In this document: piece by piece, positions 41,377-53,318 of the stretch
How the letters are laid out: each line of letters opens with the position of its first letter
How positions within the stretch are numbered: the first letter of the stretch is position 1
From: Azotobacter vinelandii CA
Lineage (GTDB): Bacteria; Pseudomonadota; Gammaproteobacteria; Pseudomonadales; Pseudomonadaceae
Reading direction: 5' to 3'
Length of the DNA stretch: 64,000 bases
NCBI RefSeq assembly: GCF_000380335.1
Contig: NC_021149.1
Coordinates: 1,426,001 to 1,490,000, forward strand
Program-made: the position numbers and the translations under genes
Notes under the pieces: model-generated
The model's database searches: none
The model's input: only the letters and a program-made list of their open reading frames with translations
Told to the model about the DNA's origin: nothing

Positions 41377-42354
41377 ATGACGAACGACGAGTGGAAGTCG
41401 CCGCCGGAGGGGGGCGACGAGAAGAGCTGGAAACTGCTGGAAAAGACCTTGCTCGCCACCGTGGAGGAGCGGCGGCGGGCGCGTCGTTGGGGGATCTTCT
41501 TCAAGTTGCTGGGGTTCGCCTATCTGGTGGCGCTCCTGGCGATGTTCTCCCCGGCGCTGAGCCTCAGGGAGGCGGCGCGTAGCGGCGAGCACACGGCGCT
41601 GGTCGAGGTGCGCGGGATGATCGCCGACGACGAGGCCGCCAGTGCCGACAACGTCGTCGGCAGTCTGCGGGCCGCGTTCAAGGACAAGCACACCAAGGGT
41701 GTGGTGCTGCGTATCAACAGTCCCGGCGGCAGTCCCGTGCAGTCCGGCTACATCTACGACGAGATCCGCCGGCTGCGTGCCGAGCATCCGGATACCAAGC
41801 TCTATGCGGTCATTACCGATCTCGGTGCTTCCGGCGCCTACTATGTCGCCAGCGCCGCCGACGCCATCTATGCGGACAAGGCCAGCCTGGTCGGCTCGAT
41901 CGGGGTAACGGCGGCAAGCTTCGGTTTTGTCGGGGCGATGGAGCGGCTGGGCGTCGAGCGTCGGGTCTATACGGCCGGCGAGCACAAGGCGTTCCTCGAT
42001 CCGTTCCAGTCGCAGAAGGAGGGAGAGGTGCGCTTCTGGCAAGAGGTGCTGGAGGTCACCCACCGGCAGTTCATCGACAGTGTCAAGCAGGGGCGCGGCG
42101 AACGGCTGAAGGACAAGGAGCATCCCGAACTGTTCTCCGGTCTGGTCTGGTCCGGCGAGCAGGCCTTGCAACTGGGCCTGGTCGATGCCCTGGGCAGCGC
42201 CAGTCATGTGGCTCGCGAAGTGGTGGGGGCAGAGGATCTGGTCGATTTCACGGTGCGGGAAACCCCCTTCGATCGTTTCGCCAAGAAGCTGGGAAGCGGG
42301 GTGGTCGAGCGTCTTGGCGTGTGGATGGGCCTGCAGGCGCCGGTCCTGCGCTGA
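41377..42354 (+). CDS. sppA: Signal peptide peptidase SppA (short, S49 family)
   Basis: Membrane-anchored protease that degrades cleaved signal peptides in the membrane. It has 325 residues, the single-domain form. One membrane helix lies at about 46-65 after a charged cytoplasmic start. The nucleophile is S152 in DLGASGAYYVA and the general base is K204 in AGEHKAFLDPF, the Ser-Lys pair of this family. Also INSPGGSPVQSG. The ATG at 41377 is chosen over an upstream in-frame ATG inside the HAD gene. Confidence 0.93.
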   Translation: MTNDEWKSPPEGGDEKSWKLLEKTLLATVEERRRARRWGIFFKLLGFAYLVALLAMFSPALSLREAARSGEHTALVEVRGMIADDEAASADNVVGSLRAAFKDKHTKGVVLRINSPGGSPVQSGYIYDEIRRLRAEHPDTKLYAVITDLGASGAYYVASAADAIYADKASLVGSIGVTAASFGFVGAMERLGVERRVYTAGEHKAFLDPFQSQKEGEVRFWQEVLEVTHRQFIDSVKQGRGERLKDKEHPELFSGLVWSGEQALQLGLVDALGSASHVAREVVGAEDLVDFTVRETPFDRFAKKLGSGVVERLGVWMGLQAPVLR

Positions 42355-42385
42355 GGCGGTGGTCTGATATCGGCCCTTGGGCAGG

Positions 42386-42964
42386 TCAGGGGATCTGTAC
42401 GCCCTCGGCCAGCAGCATGTCGACCAGGCGAATCAGCGGCAAGCCGATCAGGCTGGTGGCGTCCTCACCCTCGGTGGCGCGGAAAAGACTTACGCCGAGT
42501 CCTTCCGACTTGAAGCTTCCGGCACAGTCGAAAGGCTGCTCGGCGGCGAGATAGCGTTCGATTCGCGCTGCGTCCAAATGGCGGAAATGCACCGTGAAGG
42601 GGATGCAGTCGATCTGCGCCGTTCCGCTGGCGGTGTTGAGCAGGGCCAGCCCGGTCAGGAAGGTCACGCTATTGCCGCTGGCGCTCTGCAGCTGGGCGCG
42701 GGCGCGTGGCAGGTCGTGCGGTTTGCCGAGGATTCGTCCGTTCAGTACGGCGACCTGGTCCGAGCCGACGAGCAGGTGATGCGGATATTCCTGGGCGAGG
42801 GCGCCGGCCTTTTCCGCGGCCAGGCGTCTGACCAGGGCATCGGCGCTTTCCCTGGGGAAAGGGGTTTCGTCGATGGACGGTGCGCTCCAGGTGAAGGGCA
42901 GTCGCAGGCGACTCAGCAGTTCGCGGCGATAGGGGGAGCTGGAGGCGAGTACGAGGGACGGCAT
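42386..42964 (-). CDS. maf: Maf family nucleotide pyrophosphatase (YceF type)
   Basis: Encodes 192 residues with Maf motifs: LASSSPYRRELLSRL at the N-terminus, DETPFPRE, VGSDQVAVLNGRILGKP and SFKSEGLGVSLF. The YceF-type members hydrolyse 7-methyl-GTP and sanitise the nucleotide pool (family knowledge). Location opposite to and just before yceD-rpmF-plsX is the usual one. It converges with sppA, with 31 bp between stops. Confidence 0.92.
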   Translation of the reverse strand: MPSLVLASSSPYRRELLSRLRLPFTWSAPSIDETPFPRESADALVRRLAAEKAGALAQEYPHHLLVGSDQVAVLNGRILGKPHDLPRARAQLQSASGNSVTFLTGLALLNTASGTAQIDCIPFTVHFRHLDAARIERYLAAEQPFDCAGSFKSEGLGVSLFRATEGEDATSLIGLPLIRLVDMLLAEGVQIP

Positions 42965-43037
42965 GGCATTCTCCCGGTGCCGGAGGATGGCGCGATTCTA
43001 GCGGTGCTGTCGACCGGCGGACAGGGTGGAATTCCCT

Positions 43038-43066
43038 TTGACAGCGCTCCGGCCCATCCCTAGAAT
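43038..43066 (+). promoter_or_regulatory. Strong sigma70 promoter of yceD-rpmF-plsX
   Basis: Perfect TTGACA (43038-43043), a 17-bp spacer, then TAGAAT (43061-43066). The start site should lie near 43073, only 3 nt before the yceD ATG. Confidence 0.8.
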
Positions 43067-43075
43067 GCCGCCCCT

Positions 43076-43603
43076 ATGTTGAATGGGCCGATTCCACCTC
43101 ACGTTGACCCACGCAAGCTGGCCGATCGCAGTGCGACCCTCGAGGGTGAGCTGTCGCTGGCTGGTTTGTCTCGTCTTCGCGATCCACTTGCCGAAGATGT
43201 GGGGCTTGTACGTGCGAAATTCCGTTTTGAGCGCGACGAGCACAAGACTGTGGTCATCCACAGTGAGCTCGATGTCGAGGTCAGGATGGTTTGCCAGCGT
43301 TGTCTGGAGCTGGTCGCCCTGCCGATCCACAGCGAATGCCATTACGCGGTGGTGAAGGTGGGGGCGAACGCTCAGTCGTTGCCCAAGGACTATGACGTGC
43401 TGGAGGTTGGGGAAGAACCCTTGGATCTGTTGGCGTTGATCGAGGATGAGCTGCTGCTCGCCTTGCCCATCGTTCCGCTCCATGACCCTGATGTTTGCCA
43501 GCCGCCGGCCGGGCCCGAAGTGCCCGAACCGAGCGAGGACGAGGTATCGCGGTCCAACCCGTTCAGCGTATTGGCGCAGTTAAAGCGCGACCCAAACGTT
43601 TAG
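43076..43603 (+). CDS. yceD: YceD family (DUF177) protein, 23S rRNA accumulation factor
   Basis: Encodes 175 residues beginning MLNGPIPPHVDPRKLADR, with the DUF177 core VCQRCLELV (CxxC) and LPLVD-like LPIVPLHD. In bacteria and chloroplasts the family supports 23S rRNA accumulation and ribosome assembly. It nearly always precedes rpmF, as here (13 bp apart). The ATG has no Shine-Dalgarno, and the promoter boxes leave room for a leader of only about 3 nt. Confidence 0.9.
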   Translation: MLNGPIPPHVDPRKLADRSATLEGELSLAGLSRLRDPLAEDVGLVRAKFRFERDEHKTVVIHSELDVEVRMVCQRCLELVALPIHSECHYAVVKVGANAQSLPKDYDVLEVGEEPLDLLALIEDELLLALPIVPLHDPDVCQPPAGPEVPEPSEDEVSRSNPFSVLAQLKRDPNV

Positions 43604-43616
43604 GAGTTAATCAGTT

Positions 43617-43799
43617 ATGGCTGTTCAGCAGAACAAAAAGTCCCGTTCCGCACGTGACATGCGTCGTTCCCACGACGCGCTGGAGGCAAATGCCCTGTCC
43701 GTCGAGAAGAGCACCGGTGAAGTGCACCTGCGTCACCACGTGTCCCCGGATGGCTTCTACCGTGGCCGCAAGGTGATCGACAAGGGCTCCGACGAGTAA
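43617..43799 (+). CDS. rpmF: Ribosomal protein bL32
   Basis: Encodes 60 residues of the large-subunit protein L32, beginning [21 protein letters not shown], with the [14 protein letters not shown] core. The zinc-binding cysteines seen in some L32 forms are absent. GGAG overlaps the yceD stop. plsX follows 3 bp after the stop; the rpmF-plsX-fab linkage ties ribosome and membrane synthesis and is conserved in many bacteria. Confidence 0.97.
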   Translation: MAVQQNKKSRSARDMRRSHDALEANALSVEKSTGEVHLRHHVSPDGFYRGRKVIDKGSDE

Positions 43800-43802
43800 C
43801 TC

Positions 43803-44819
43803 TTGTCCGCTTCGCTCATCGCTGTCGATGCAATGAGCGGGGACTCCGGTCCCCGCTGTGTTGTTCCGGCCTGTCTCGCCTGCCTGGGCGAGATTCCCTC
43901 GCTGCAACTGGTCCTCGTCGGCCAGGCTCCCCTTCTCGAAGAGCTGATTGCCCGCCATCCCCGGGTCGATCGCGCGCGCCTGAGCGTCGTGCATGCCGGG
44001 GAAGTGATCGCCATGGACGAGCGTCCCGCCCATGCCTTGCGCAGCAAGGCCGACTCGTCCATGCGTGTGGCCTTGGAGTTGCTGCGTGAGCGGCAGGTGC
44101 AGGCCTGTGTCAGCGCTGGCAATACGGGAGCGCTGATGGCGTTGTCCCGGCGTGTCCTGAAGACCCTGCCGGGCGTCGACCGGCCGGCGATGTTCGCGGC
44201 TCTCCCCACCGAGCAGGGGGTCTGTCACCTTCTCGACCTGGGTGCCAACATGGATTGCACCGCCGAGCACCTGTATCAGTTCGCGGTGATGGGCTCGGTC
44301 GCCGCGGAAGCGCTCGGCATGGAGCGTCCGCGGGTGGCATTGCTGAACGTCGGTACCGAGGAGGTCAAAGGCAATCAGCAGGTCAAGCAGGCCGCCGTTC
44401 TGCTGCAACGGGCCAGGGGAATCAACTACGTCGGTTTCATCGAGGGCGATGGCCTCTACCGCGGGGAGGCCGATGTGGTGGTCTGCGACGGCTTCGTCGG
44501 TAATATCCTGCTGAAGGCCAGCGAAGGTCTGGCCGCCATGATTGCCGGAGAGGTCAGGGCGCAATTCGGAGGCAGCCTCGCCTCGCGGCTGGTCGGTGTC
44601 CTGGCCTTGCCCTTCTTGCGTCGATTGCAGGCCCGCCTGGCGCCGGCCCGACACAATGGGGCCAGTTTTCTCGGCTTGCAGGGAATAGTGGTGAAAAGTC
44701 ATGGCGCGGCAGGTGCCGAAGGGTTTCGTAGCGCGATACTTCATGCGCAGGCGGAGATTCGCGAGAACCTTCCGCAACATCTGCACGACCGCCTGCAGAC
44801 GCTGTTGGTCGGGCACTGA
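43803..44819 (+). CDS. plsX: Phosphate acyltransferase PlsX
   Basis: Makes acyl-phosphate from acyl-ACP for phospholipid synthesis. It has 338 residues from a TTG start just after rpmF, which gives the family N-terminus ([10 protein letters not shown]). The body is normal: [36 protein letters not shown] and [14 protein letters not shown]. The N-terminal hallmark that is usually DAMGGDxGP reads DAMSGDSGP. No clear Shine-Dalgarno is seen, so it may depend on coupling to rpmF. Confidence 0.93.
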   Translation: MSASLIAVDAMSGDSGPRCVVPACLACLGEIPSLQLVLVGQAPLLEELIARHPRVDRARLSVVHAGEVIAMDERPAHALRSKADSSMRVALELLRERQVQACVSAGNTGALMALSRRVLKTLPGVDRPAMFAALPTEQGVCHLLDLGANMDCTAEHLYQFAVMGSVAAEALGMERPRVALLNVGTEEVKGNQQVKQAAVLLQRARGINYVGFIEGDGLYRGEADVVVCDGFVGNILLKASEGLAAMIAGEVRAQFGGSLASRLVGVLALPFLRRLQARLAPARHNGASFLGLQGIVVKSHGAAGAEGFRSAILHAQAEIRENLPQHLHDRLQTLLVGH

Positions 44820-44914
44820 TGTGACCGTGGCCGTGGGCCCGTCATCCAACTGATTAACATGCGTCCGGCATGCTCCGGGCGCTCCCGAAGAAAGATCATC
44901 AGGGATCTGTTCAT

Positions 44915-45853
44915 ATGTCTGTTTCCCCCGCATTCGTCTTTCCTGGCCAGGGGTCGCAGTCCCTCGGCATGCTGGCCGATCAGGCTGCCCGGTATCCGCT
45001 GATCGGTACCACCTTTGCCGAAGCCTCCGAATCCCTCGGCTACGATCTCTGGGCACTGGTCCAGCAGGGACCGGAAGGCTTGCTCAACCAGACCGACAAG
45101 ACCCAGCCGGCGATCTTGGCTGCCTCGGTCGCCTTGTGGCGACTCTGGCAGGCCGAGGGCGGGGGGCTTCCAGCCTTCGTCGCAGGACACAGCCTCGGCG
45201 AGTATTCCGCGCTGGTCGCCGCCGACAGCCTGCCTTTCGCCGATGCGCTGAGACTGGTCGAGTGCCGGGGGCAATTGATGCAGCAGGCCGTGCCCGCCGG
45301 CCAGGGAGGCATGGCGGCGATTCTCGGCCTGGATGATGCCGATGTTCTGGCCGCCTGCGCCGAGTCCGAGCAGGGCGAGGTGGTCAGCGCCGTGAACTTC
45401 AACGCACCGGGACAGGTGGTGATCGCCGGTTCCGCCGCGGCGGTCGGCCGTGCCATCGAGGCCTGCAAGGCGCGCGGCGCCAAACGCGCAATGGCCTTGC
45501 CGGTCAGCGTGCCGTCGCATTGCGCCCTGATGCGTCCCGCGGCGGAGCGTTTCGCCGAGGCGGTGGAGGCGATCGCCTGGCAGGCGCCGCGCATTCCGCT
45601 GGTGCAGAATGTCAGCGCCGCCGTGGTCAGCGATCTGGATGTCCTCAAGCGCGATCTGCTGGCGCAGCTCTACAGCCCGGTGCGCTGGGTCGAGTCCATG
45701 ATCTGCCTGGCTGGCCGGGGAGTCACCGATCTGCTCGAGTGCGGCCCGGGCAAGGTGCTTTCCGGATTGAACAAGCGTTGTGTCAAGGGCATCAATACCC
45801 ACAACCTGGATACCCCCGAGGCCTTCGCTGCGGCTCGTGCCGCGCTGGCCTGA
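44915..45853 (+). CDS. fabD: Malonyl-CoA:ACP transacylase
   Basis: Transfers malonyl from CoA to ACP, the first committed step of type II fatty acid synthesis. It has 312 residues. Active-site Ser S93 in GHSLGEYS, the QGSQ oxyanion loop at the N-terminus (FPGQGSQSLGML), the substrate Arg in VECRGQLMQ, and the catalytic His in VPSHCALM. The ATG at 44915 matches the family start; AGGGA lies upstream. fabG starts 14 bp later. Confidence 0.97.
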   Translation: MSVSPAFVFPGQGSQSLGMLADQAARYPLIGTTFAEASESLGYDLWALVQQGPEGLLNQTDKTQPAILAASVALWRLWQAEGGGLPAFVAGHSLGEYSALVAADSLPFADALRLVECRGQLMQQAVPAGQGGMAAILGLDDADVLAACAESEQGEVVSAVNFNAPGQVVIAGSAAAVGRAIEACKARGAKRAMALPVSVPSHCALMRPAAERFAEAVEAIAWQAPRIPLVQNVSAAVVSDLDVLKRDLLAQLYSPVRWVESMICLAGRGVTDLLECGPGKVLSGLNKRCVKGINTHNLDTPEAFAAARAALA

Positions 45854-45867
45854 ACAAGGAGATGAGA

Positions 45868-46611
45868 ATGAGTCTGCAAGGCAAAGTGGCGTTGGTCACC
45901 GGCGCCAGCCGTGGCATCGGCCAGGCGATCGCGCTGGAGCTGGGCCGGCAGGGCGCCGTGGTGATCGGCACGGCCACTTCCTCGAGCGGCGCCGAAAGCA
46001 TCGCCGAGACCCTGAAGAGCAATGGCATCGAGGGTGCCGGTCTGGTGCTGGATGTATCCAGCGACGAGTCCGTCGCCACGACCCTGGAGCATATCCAGCA
46101 GCATCTCGGCCAACCCGCCATCCTCGTCAACAATGCCGGCATCACCCGCGATAACCTGATGTTGCGGATGAAAGACGAGGAGTGGCACGACGTCATCAAT
46201 ACCAACCTCAACAGCCTCTATCGCCTGTCCAAGGCGGTCCTGCGCGGCATGACCAAGGCCCGCTGGGGACGCATCGTCAACATCGGCTCGGTGGTGGGCG
46301 CGATGGGCAATGCCGGTCAGGTCAACTATGCAGCCGCCAAGGCCGGGCTGGAGGGGTTCAGCCGTGCCCTGGCCCGTGAGGTCGGCTCGCGCGGGATCAC
46401 CGTCAATGCGGTGGCGCCCGGTTTCATCGATACCGACATGACCCGCGAACTGCCCGAGGCGCAGCGCAATGCGCTGCTGGGCCAGATTCCGCTGGGCCGC
46501 CTGGGGCAGGCGGGAGAGATAGCTCAGGTTGTCGCCTTCCTGGCCTCCGATGGTGCATCCTATGTCACCGGAGCTACCATTCCGGTCAACGGTGGAATGT
46601 ACATGAGTTGA
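45868..46611 (+). CDS. fabG: 3-oxoacyl-ACP reductase
   Basis: NADPH-dependent short-chain reductase of 247 residues. The Rossmann motif is TGASRGIGQAIA and the structural NNAG is present. The catalytic tetrad includes Y154 and K158 (VNYAAAKAG) with Ser in NIGSVVG. The C-terminus ends VTGATIPVNGGMYMS, typical for FabG. AAGGAGATGAG precedes the ATG at 45868. It ends the plsX-fabD-fabG run; acpP has its own promoter. Confidence 0.97.
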   Translation: MSLQGKVALVTGASRGIGQAIALELGRQGAVVIGTATSSSGAESIAETLKSNGIEGAGLVLDVSSDESVATTLEHIQQHLGQPAILVNNAGITRDNLMLRMKDEEWHDVINTNLNSLYRLSKAVLRGMTKARWGRIVNIGSVVGAMGNAGQVNYAAAKAGLEGFSRALAREVGSRGITVNAVAPGFIDTDMTRELPEAQRNALLGQIPLGRLGQAGEIAQVVAFLASDGASYVTGATIPVNGGMYMS

Positions 46612-46720
46612 TGTGACGCGCGCCCCAAGACAACAGTCAAAGAGCAATCCGAAATCTCACCGAACTGCCGAGCCGGAAAAGGCAGGTCGTCGGGGCTGTC
46701 CGGAGGGGGAGGGCTTCGGC

Positions 46721-46748
46721 TTGAAATGCTGAAATCCCTTTCTATAAA
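46721..46748 (+). promoter_or_regulatory. Sigma70 promoter of acpP
   Basis: TTGAAA (46721-46726), a 16-bp spacer, then TATAAA (46743-46748), giving a leader of about 45 nt with AGGAG and AAGG before the ATG. It lies in the 187-bp gap after fabG and would allow the high ACP level cells need. Confidence 0.7.
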
Positions 46749-46798
46749 CTTACTCGCATTCCATCTGCCTGGTTTGTCCATAGGAGTGAAAATAAGGT

Positions 46799-47035
46799 AT
46801 GAGCACCATCGAAGAACGCGTCAAGAAGATCGTTGCTGAGCAACTTGGCGTCAAAGAAGAGGAAGTCACCAACAGCGCTTCCTTTGTCGAAGACCTGGGC
46901 GCCGACTCTCTTGACACCGTCGAGCTGGTGATGGCTCTCGAAGAGGAGTTCGAGACCGAGATTCCGGACGAACAGGCCGAGAAGATCACCACTGTGCAGG
47001 AAGCCATCGATTACATCAATGCTCACGCGCAATAA
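46799..47035 (+). CDS. acpP: Acyl carrier protein
   Basis: Encodes 78 residues, strongly acidic, with the phosphopantetheine Ser S37 in [10 protein letters not shown]. The sequence ([22 protein letters not shown]) is a standard AcpP. It carries acyl chains for the neighbouring Fab enzymes, LpxA-type acyltransferases and PlsX. It has its own promoter and terminator, so it can be expressed as a short, abundant mRNA. Confidence 0.98.
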
Positions 47036-47058
47036 GTAATCGTCGCTCCCGACTCGGA

Positions 47059-47094
47059 AAAGCCGCACAGCCCAAAAGGCGTGCGGTTTTTCTT
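47059..47094 (+). terminator. Intrinsic terminator after acpP
   Basis: Stem CCGCAC-A-GCC (47063-47072) pairs with GGCGTGCGG (47078-47086) around a CAAAA loop and is followed by TTTTTCTTT. It separates acpP from fabF. Confidence 0.85.
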
Positions 47095-47250
47095 TAACGG
47101 AAATAATTAGAATTTTATCCGATACTTGTCGGTTCTGTTCACTTTGCCAAGGTGGTAACAGGAGGCGGTGTCCCCAGAGGGGCGCTTATCGCCTGCAGGC
47201 AGGCTATCGAGCCGGCCTCGCGCAGTAACGAAGAACATGAGGAGATTGCT

Positions 47251-48495
47251 TTGTCACGTAGACGCGTCGTGGTCACTGGACTGGGGATGTTGTCGCCGCT
47301 GGGTACCGATGTGCCGAGCAGCTGGCAGGGGGTCCTGGCTGGTCGCAGTGGCATCGCTCCGCTCGAGCACATGGATCTGTCCGCCTATTCCACCCGCTTC
47401 GGCGGTTCGGTGAAGGGGTTCGACGTCGAGCAATACCTGTCGCTCAAGGAGGCCCGCAAGCTCGATCTGTTCATCCAGTATGGCCTGGCTGCCAGTTTCC
47501 AGGCCGTGCGCGATTCCGGCCTGGAAATCACCGACGCCAATCGGGAGCGCATCGGTGTGGCCATGGGGTCCGGCATCGGCGGTCTCACCAATATCGAGAA
47601 CAACTGCCGGTCCCTCATCGAGCAGGGGCCTCGGCGTATTTCTCCGTTCTTCGTACCGGGCTCGATCATCAACATGATTTCCGGCTTCCTGTCGATCCAC
47701 CTGGGCCTGCAGGGACCGAACTACGCTCTGGCCACCGCCTGCACCACCGGTACCCACTGCATCGGCATGGCGGCGCGCAACATCGCCTATGGCGAAGCCG
47801 ATGCCATGGTCGCCGGCGGGGCCGAAATGGCGGCCTGCGGGCTGGGCATCGGCGGGTTCGGCGCGGCCCGGGCGCTGTCCACCCGCAACGAGGAGCCGGC
47901 ACGTGCCAGCCGTCCCTGGGACAAGGGACGCGACGGCTTCGTGCTTTCCGACGGCGCCGGCGCGCTGCTGCTGGAAGAGCTGGAGCATGCCAAGGCGCGG
48001 GGCGCCACCATCTATGCCGAACTGGTCGGCTTCGGCATGAGCGGCGATGCCTTCCACATGACCTCGCCGCCGGAAGACGGCGCCGGTGCGGCCCGTTGCA
48101 TGCGCAACGCCCTGCGCGATGCCGGCCTGAACGTCGACCAGGTCCAGTACATCAATGCCCACGGCACCTCGACGCCGGCTGGCGATCTGGCCGAGGTGGC
48201 CGCGCTCAAGTCGGTTTTCGGCGAGAGCGTCTACCGGCTGTCGGTCAGCTCGACCAAATCCATGACCGGTCATCTGCTCGGTGCCGCCGGTGCGGTCGAG
48301 GCCATCTTCAGCATACTGGCGATCCGCGATCAGGTCGCCCCGCCGACCATCAACCTGGACGAGCCCGACGAAGGCTGCGATCTCGATTTCGTGGCCCATG
48401 AGGCCAAGAGGCTGCCGATCGAGGTGGTGCTCTCCAACTCCTTCGGCTTCGGTGGGACCAACGGTTCGCTGGTGTTCCGCCGATTCGCCGACTGA
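47251..48495 (+). CDS. fabF: 3-oxoacyl-ACP synthase II
   Basis: Condensing enzyme that elongates acyl-ACP, including palmitoleate to cis-vaccenate. It has 414 residues. Catalytic triad: C164 in TACTTGTHC, His in [11 protein letters not shown], and His in [14 protein letters not shown]. The TTG at 47251 is chosen because GAGGAG lies 6 nt upstream and it gives the family start [15 protein letters not shown]; the ATG further upstream at 47152 reads into unlike sequence. No clear promoter was found in the 156 bp after the acpP terminator. pabC overlaps by one base. Confidence 0.96.
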   Translation: MSRRRVVVTGLGMLSPLGTDVPSSWQGVLAGRSGIAPLEHMDLSAYSTRFGGSVKGFDVEQYLSLKEARKLDLFIQYGLAASFQAVRDSGLEITDANRERIGVAMGSGIGGLTNIENNCRSLIEQGPRRISPFFVPGSIINMISGFLSIHLGLQGPNYALATACTTGTHCIGMAARNIAYGEADAMVAGGAEMAACGLGIGGFGAARALSTRNEEPARASRPWDKGRDGFVLSDGAGALLLEELEHAKARGATIYAELVGFGMSGDAFHMTSPPEDGAGAARCMRNALRDAGLNVDQVQYINAHGTSTPAGDLAEVAALKSVFGESVYRLSVSSTKSMTGHLLGAAGAVEAIFSILAIRDQVAPPTINLDEPDEGCDLDFVAHEAKRLPIEVVLSNSFGFGGTNGSLVFRRFAD

Positions 48496-49310
48496 TGGCC
48501 TGCTGGATCGACGGCCGGCCCGATGAGCCGCTACCTCCGACCGACCGTGGTCTGGCCTATGGCGATGGCCTGTTCGAGACCATCGCCGTGCGTCGAGGGC
48601 AGCCGCTGCTGCTGGAGCGGCACCTGGCGCGTCTGGGCGAGGGCTGTGCCAGGCTGGCGCTTCCCGGCGACCCGGCCTCGATCCGCGCCGAACTGCTGGC
48701 CTTTTCGGCCGCGTTGGGCGAGGGCGTGGCCAAGCTGCTGCTGACCCGCGGCGACGGTCTACGCGGTTATGCGGCCCCCCAGCCGCCGCAGTCGCGGCGC
48801 ATCCTCCTGGGCAGTCCGCCGCCGCGGTATCCGCCGGGCAATGCCGCGCAGGGCGTGCGGCTCTATCCCTGCCGTACCCGCCTGGCCGAGCAGCCCCTGC
48901 TGGCCGGACTCAAGCATCTCAATCGCCTGGAGCAGGTGCTCGCCCGCGCCGAGTGGCGGGATGCCGAGCACGCCGAAGGACTGATGCGCGATCTGTCGGG
49001 ACGGGTGATCGAGGGGGTTTTCAGCAACCTGTTCCTGGTCAGGGACGGTGTCCTGCTGACCGCCGACCTGTGCCGTTGCGGGGTGGCCGGGGTCATGCGC
49101 GCGGAAATCCTCGAACAGGCGGAACGGGCGGGCATCGCGCTGCAGGTACGTGACATCGACTTCGCCGAGCTGCTGGCGGCGGACGAGGTTTTTCTCTGCA
49201 ACAGTCTCTATGGCATTTGGCCGGTCCGCCGGTTCGAAGAACACGACTGGCCGGTCGGCACGCTCACCCGTAAACTGCAGGGCTCGATCCGCAAGCTACT
49301 GGACTCCTGA
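48495..49310 (+). CDS. pabC: 4-amino-4-deoxychorismate lyase
   Basis: PLP class IV enzyme that releases pyruvate to give p-aminobenzoate for folate. It has 271 residues. The PLP Lys is in LKHLNRLEQVLARAEW (about residue 139) and the fold-type IV glycine loop is GVAGVMR. The fabF-pabC-mltG-tmk-holB order is conserved widely in gammaproteobacteria. Its ATG overlaps the fabF stop. mltG follows 6 bp after its stop. Confidence 0.94.
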   Translation: MACWIDGRPDEPLPPTDRGLAYGDGLFETIAVRRGQPLLLERHLARLGEGCARLALPGDPASIRAELLAFSAALGEGVAKLLLTRGDGLRGYAAPQPPQSRRILLGSPPPRYPPGNAAQGVRLYPCRTRLAEQPLLAGLKHLNRLEQVLARAEWRDAEHAEGLMRDLSGRVIEGVFSNLFLVRDGVLLTADLCRCGVAGVMRAEILEQAERAGIALQVRDIDFAELLAADEVFLCNSLYGIWPVRRFEEHDWPVGTLTRKLQGSIRKLLDS

Positions 49311-49316
49311 TACGTG

Positions 49317-52004
<2,688 letters not shown>

Positions 52005-52038
52005 AATCGCTGCCCGAATCAGCCATCCGGAGACCTGC

Positions 52039-52395
52039 ATGAGCCTGCCATCCGGTCCGGGATCGTGTAACGGCATCCTGCCCTTGTCGATCAAGGACAA
52101 GTCGGTCCTTTACAGCTCCTACATGCCCTTTCTCAAGAATGGCGGCCTGTTCATCCCTACCGGCAAGAGCTACAGGCTCGGCGACGAAATCTTCCTGCTG
52201 CTCAGCCTGATGGACGAACCGGAGAAGATCCCGGTCGCCGGCAAGGTCGTCTGGGTCACCCCGCCCGGTGCTCAGGACAACCGTGCCGCCGGGATCGGCG
52301 TGCAGTTCGGCGACGGCGACAAGCTGGCCCGCGACAGGATTGAAACCTACCTGGCCGGCGCCCTGAAGTCGGACCACCCAACCCATACGATGTGA
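52039..52395 (+). CDS. pilZ: Type IV pilus protein PilZ
   Basis: Encodes 118 residues, the same length and C-terminus (SDHPTHTM) as P. aeruginosa PilZ from memory. Needed for type IV pilus biogenesis through FimX and PilB. It is the founding member of the PilZ family but, like its orthologue, lacks the RxxxR motif for cyclic-di-GMP at the start of the domain. A TAGAAT box at 52002-52007 may give it a promoter of its own in addition to read-through from holB; GGAG precedes the ATG. Confidence 0.95.
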   Translation: MSLPSGPGSCNGILPLSIKDKSVLYSSYMPFLKNGGLFIPTGKSYRLGDEIFLLLSLMDEPEKIPVAGKVVWVTPPGAQDNRAAGIGVQFGDGDKLARDRIETYLAGALKSDHPTHTM

Positions 52396-52400
52396 CTCCC

Positions 52401-53186
52401 ATGCTGGTCGATTCCCACTGCCATCTCGATCGTCTCGATCTCGCTGCCCATGGCGGTTCCCTGGAGGTCGCGCTGGAGGCGGCGCGTGCCCGGGGGGTCG
52501 GACATTTTCTGTGTATCGGCGTGAGCGCGGATAACGCGGCCGCGGTCAAGGCGCTGGCCGAGCGTTATGCCGACGTGGATTGCGCGGTCGGGGTGCATCC
52601 GCTGGATGTCGAGCCCGATGCCGTGCCCGCCCTCGACTGGCTGCTCGGCGAACTCGCCCATCCGCGGGTGGTCGCCATCGGCGAGACCGGGCTGGACTAT
52701 CACTACCGGCCGGAGGCCGCCGCCCTGCAGCAACAGGCCTTTCGCCTGCACCTGGAGGCCGCGCGCCTGACCGGCAAGCCGCTCGTCGTGCACACCCGCG
52801 CGGCGCGCGCCGATACCCTGCGGCTGCTGCGCGAAGCGGCGCTGTCGCAGGGCGGTGTGCTGCACTGCTTCACCGAGGACTGGGAGATGGCCCGCGCGGC
52901 GCTGGATCTCGGCTTCTACATCTCGCTGTCCGGCATCGTCACCTTCCGCAATGCCGAGGCCCTGCGCGAAGTGGCCCGGCAGGTGCCGGCGGACCGTCTG
53001 CTGGTGGAGACCGACGCGCCTTACCTGGCGCCGGTTCCCCATCGGGGCAAGCCCAACCTGCCGCAATACGTGCGCGAGGTCGCGGAGTTTCTCGCCGAGC
53101 TGCGGGGTGTTCCCTTCGAAACGCTGGCCGAGCAGACCACCGCTAACTTCCACCGCCTGTTTCCGTTGGCACGGGTCGCCCGCTGA
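52401..53186 (+). CDS. tatD: TatD family metal-dependent DNase
   Basis: Encodes 261 residues of a TIM-barrel hydrolase with metal ligands in DSHCHLDRL, GETGLDYH, VHTRAA, HCFTEDW and VETDAPYLAP. TatD proteins are 3'-5' exonucleases acting in DNA repair or degradation of damaged DNA. Start uncertain: ATG 52401 gives the common MLVDSHCH start, while GTG 52392 overlaps the pilZ stop (GTGA) and would add three residues. Last gene of the block. Confidence 0.93.
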   Translation: MLVDSHCHLDRLDLAAHGGSLEVALEAARARGVGHFLCIGVSADNAAAVKALAERYADVDCAVGVHPLDVEPDAVPALDWLLGELAHPRVVAIGETGLDYHYRPEAAALQQQAFRLHLEAARLTGKPLVVHTRAARADTLRLLREAALSQGGVLHCFTEDWEMARAALDLGFYISLSGIVTFRNAEALREVARQVPADRLLVETDAPYLAPVPHRGKPNLPQYVREVAEFLAELRGVPFETLAEQTTANFHRLFPLARVAR

Positions 53187-53201
53187 TACTTTCCGCCATG
53201 C

Positions 53202-53318
53202 AAAAAAAACCCGGAGTCTGGGGGAGGAAACCGGGTTAAAAGCGTTAGGAGTAAGCGAAGGCATGCGTTCCTCGAATGCCTTCGGCTGGCCTGGCATCGG
53301 GGGAAATGCCACGTCAGT
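53202..53318 (-). ncRNA. rgsA: Small RNA, probably RgsA (P16)
   Basis: Lies in the 363-bp gap after tatD, where P. aeruginosa has the RpoS-dependent sRNA RgsA/PA2958.1 (position from memory). On the minus strand a terminator is clear: AACCCGG (53214-53208) pairs with CCGGGTT (53237-53231) and is followed by six or more T (53207-53202). A -10-like GATACT lies at 53330-53325, placing the start near 53318 and giving about 117 nt, close to the 120 nt reported. The RNA carries exposed pyrimidine runs (UUUCCUCCCCC, CUCCUAAC) that could pair with Shine-Dalgarno sequences through Hfq. Confidence 0.72.
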
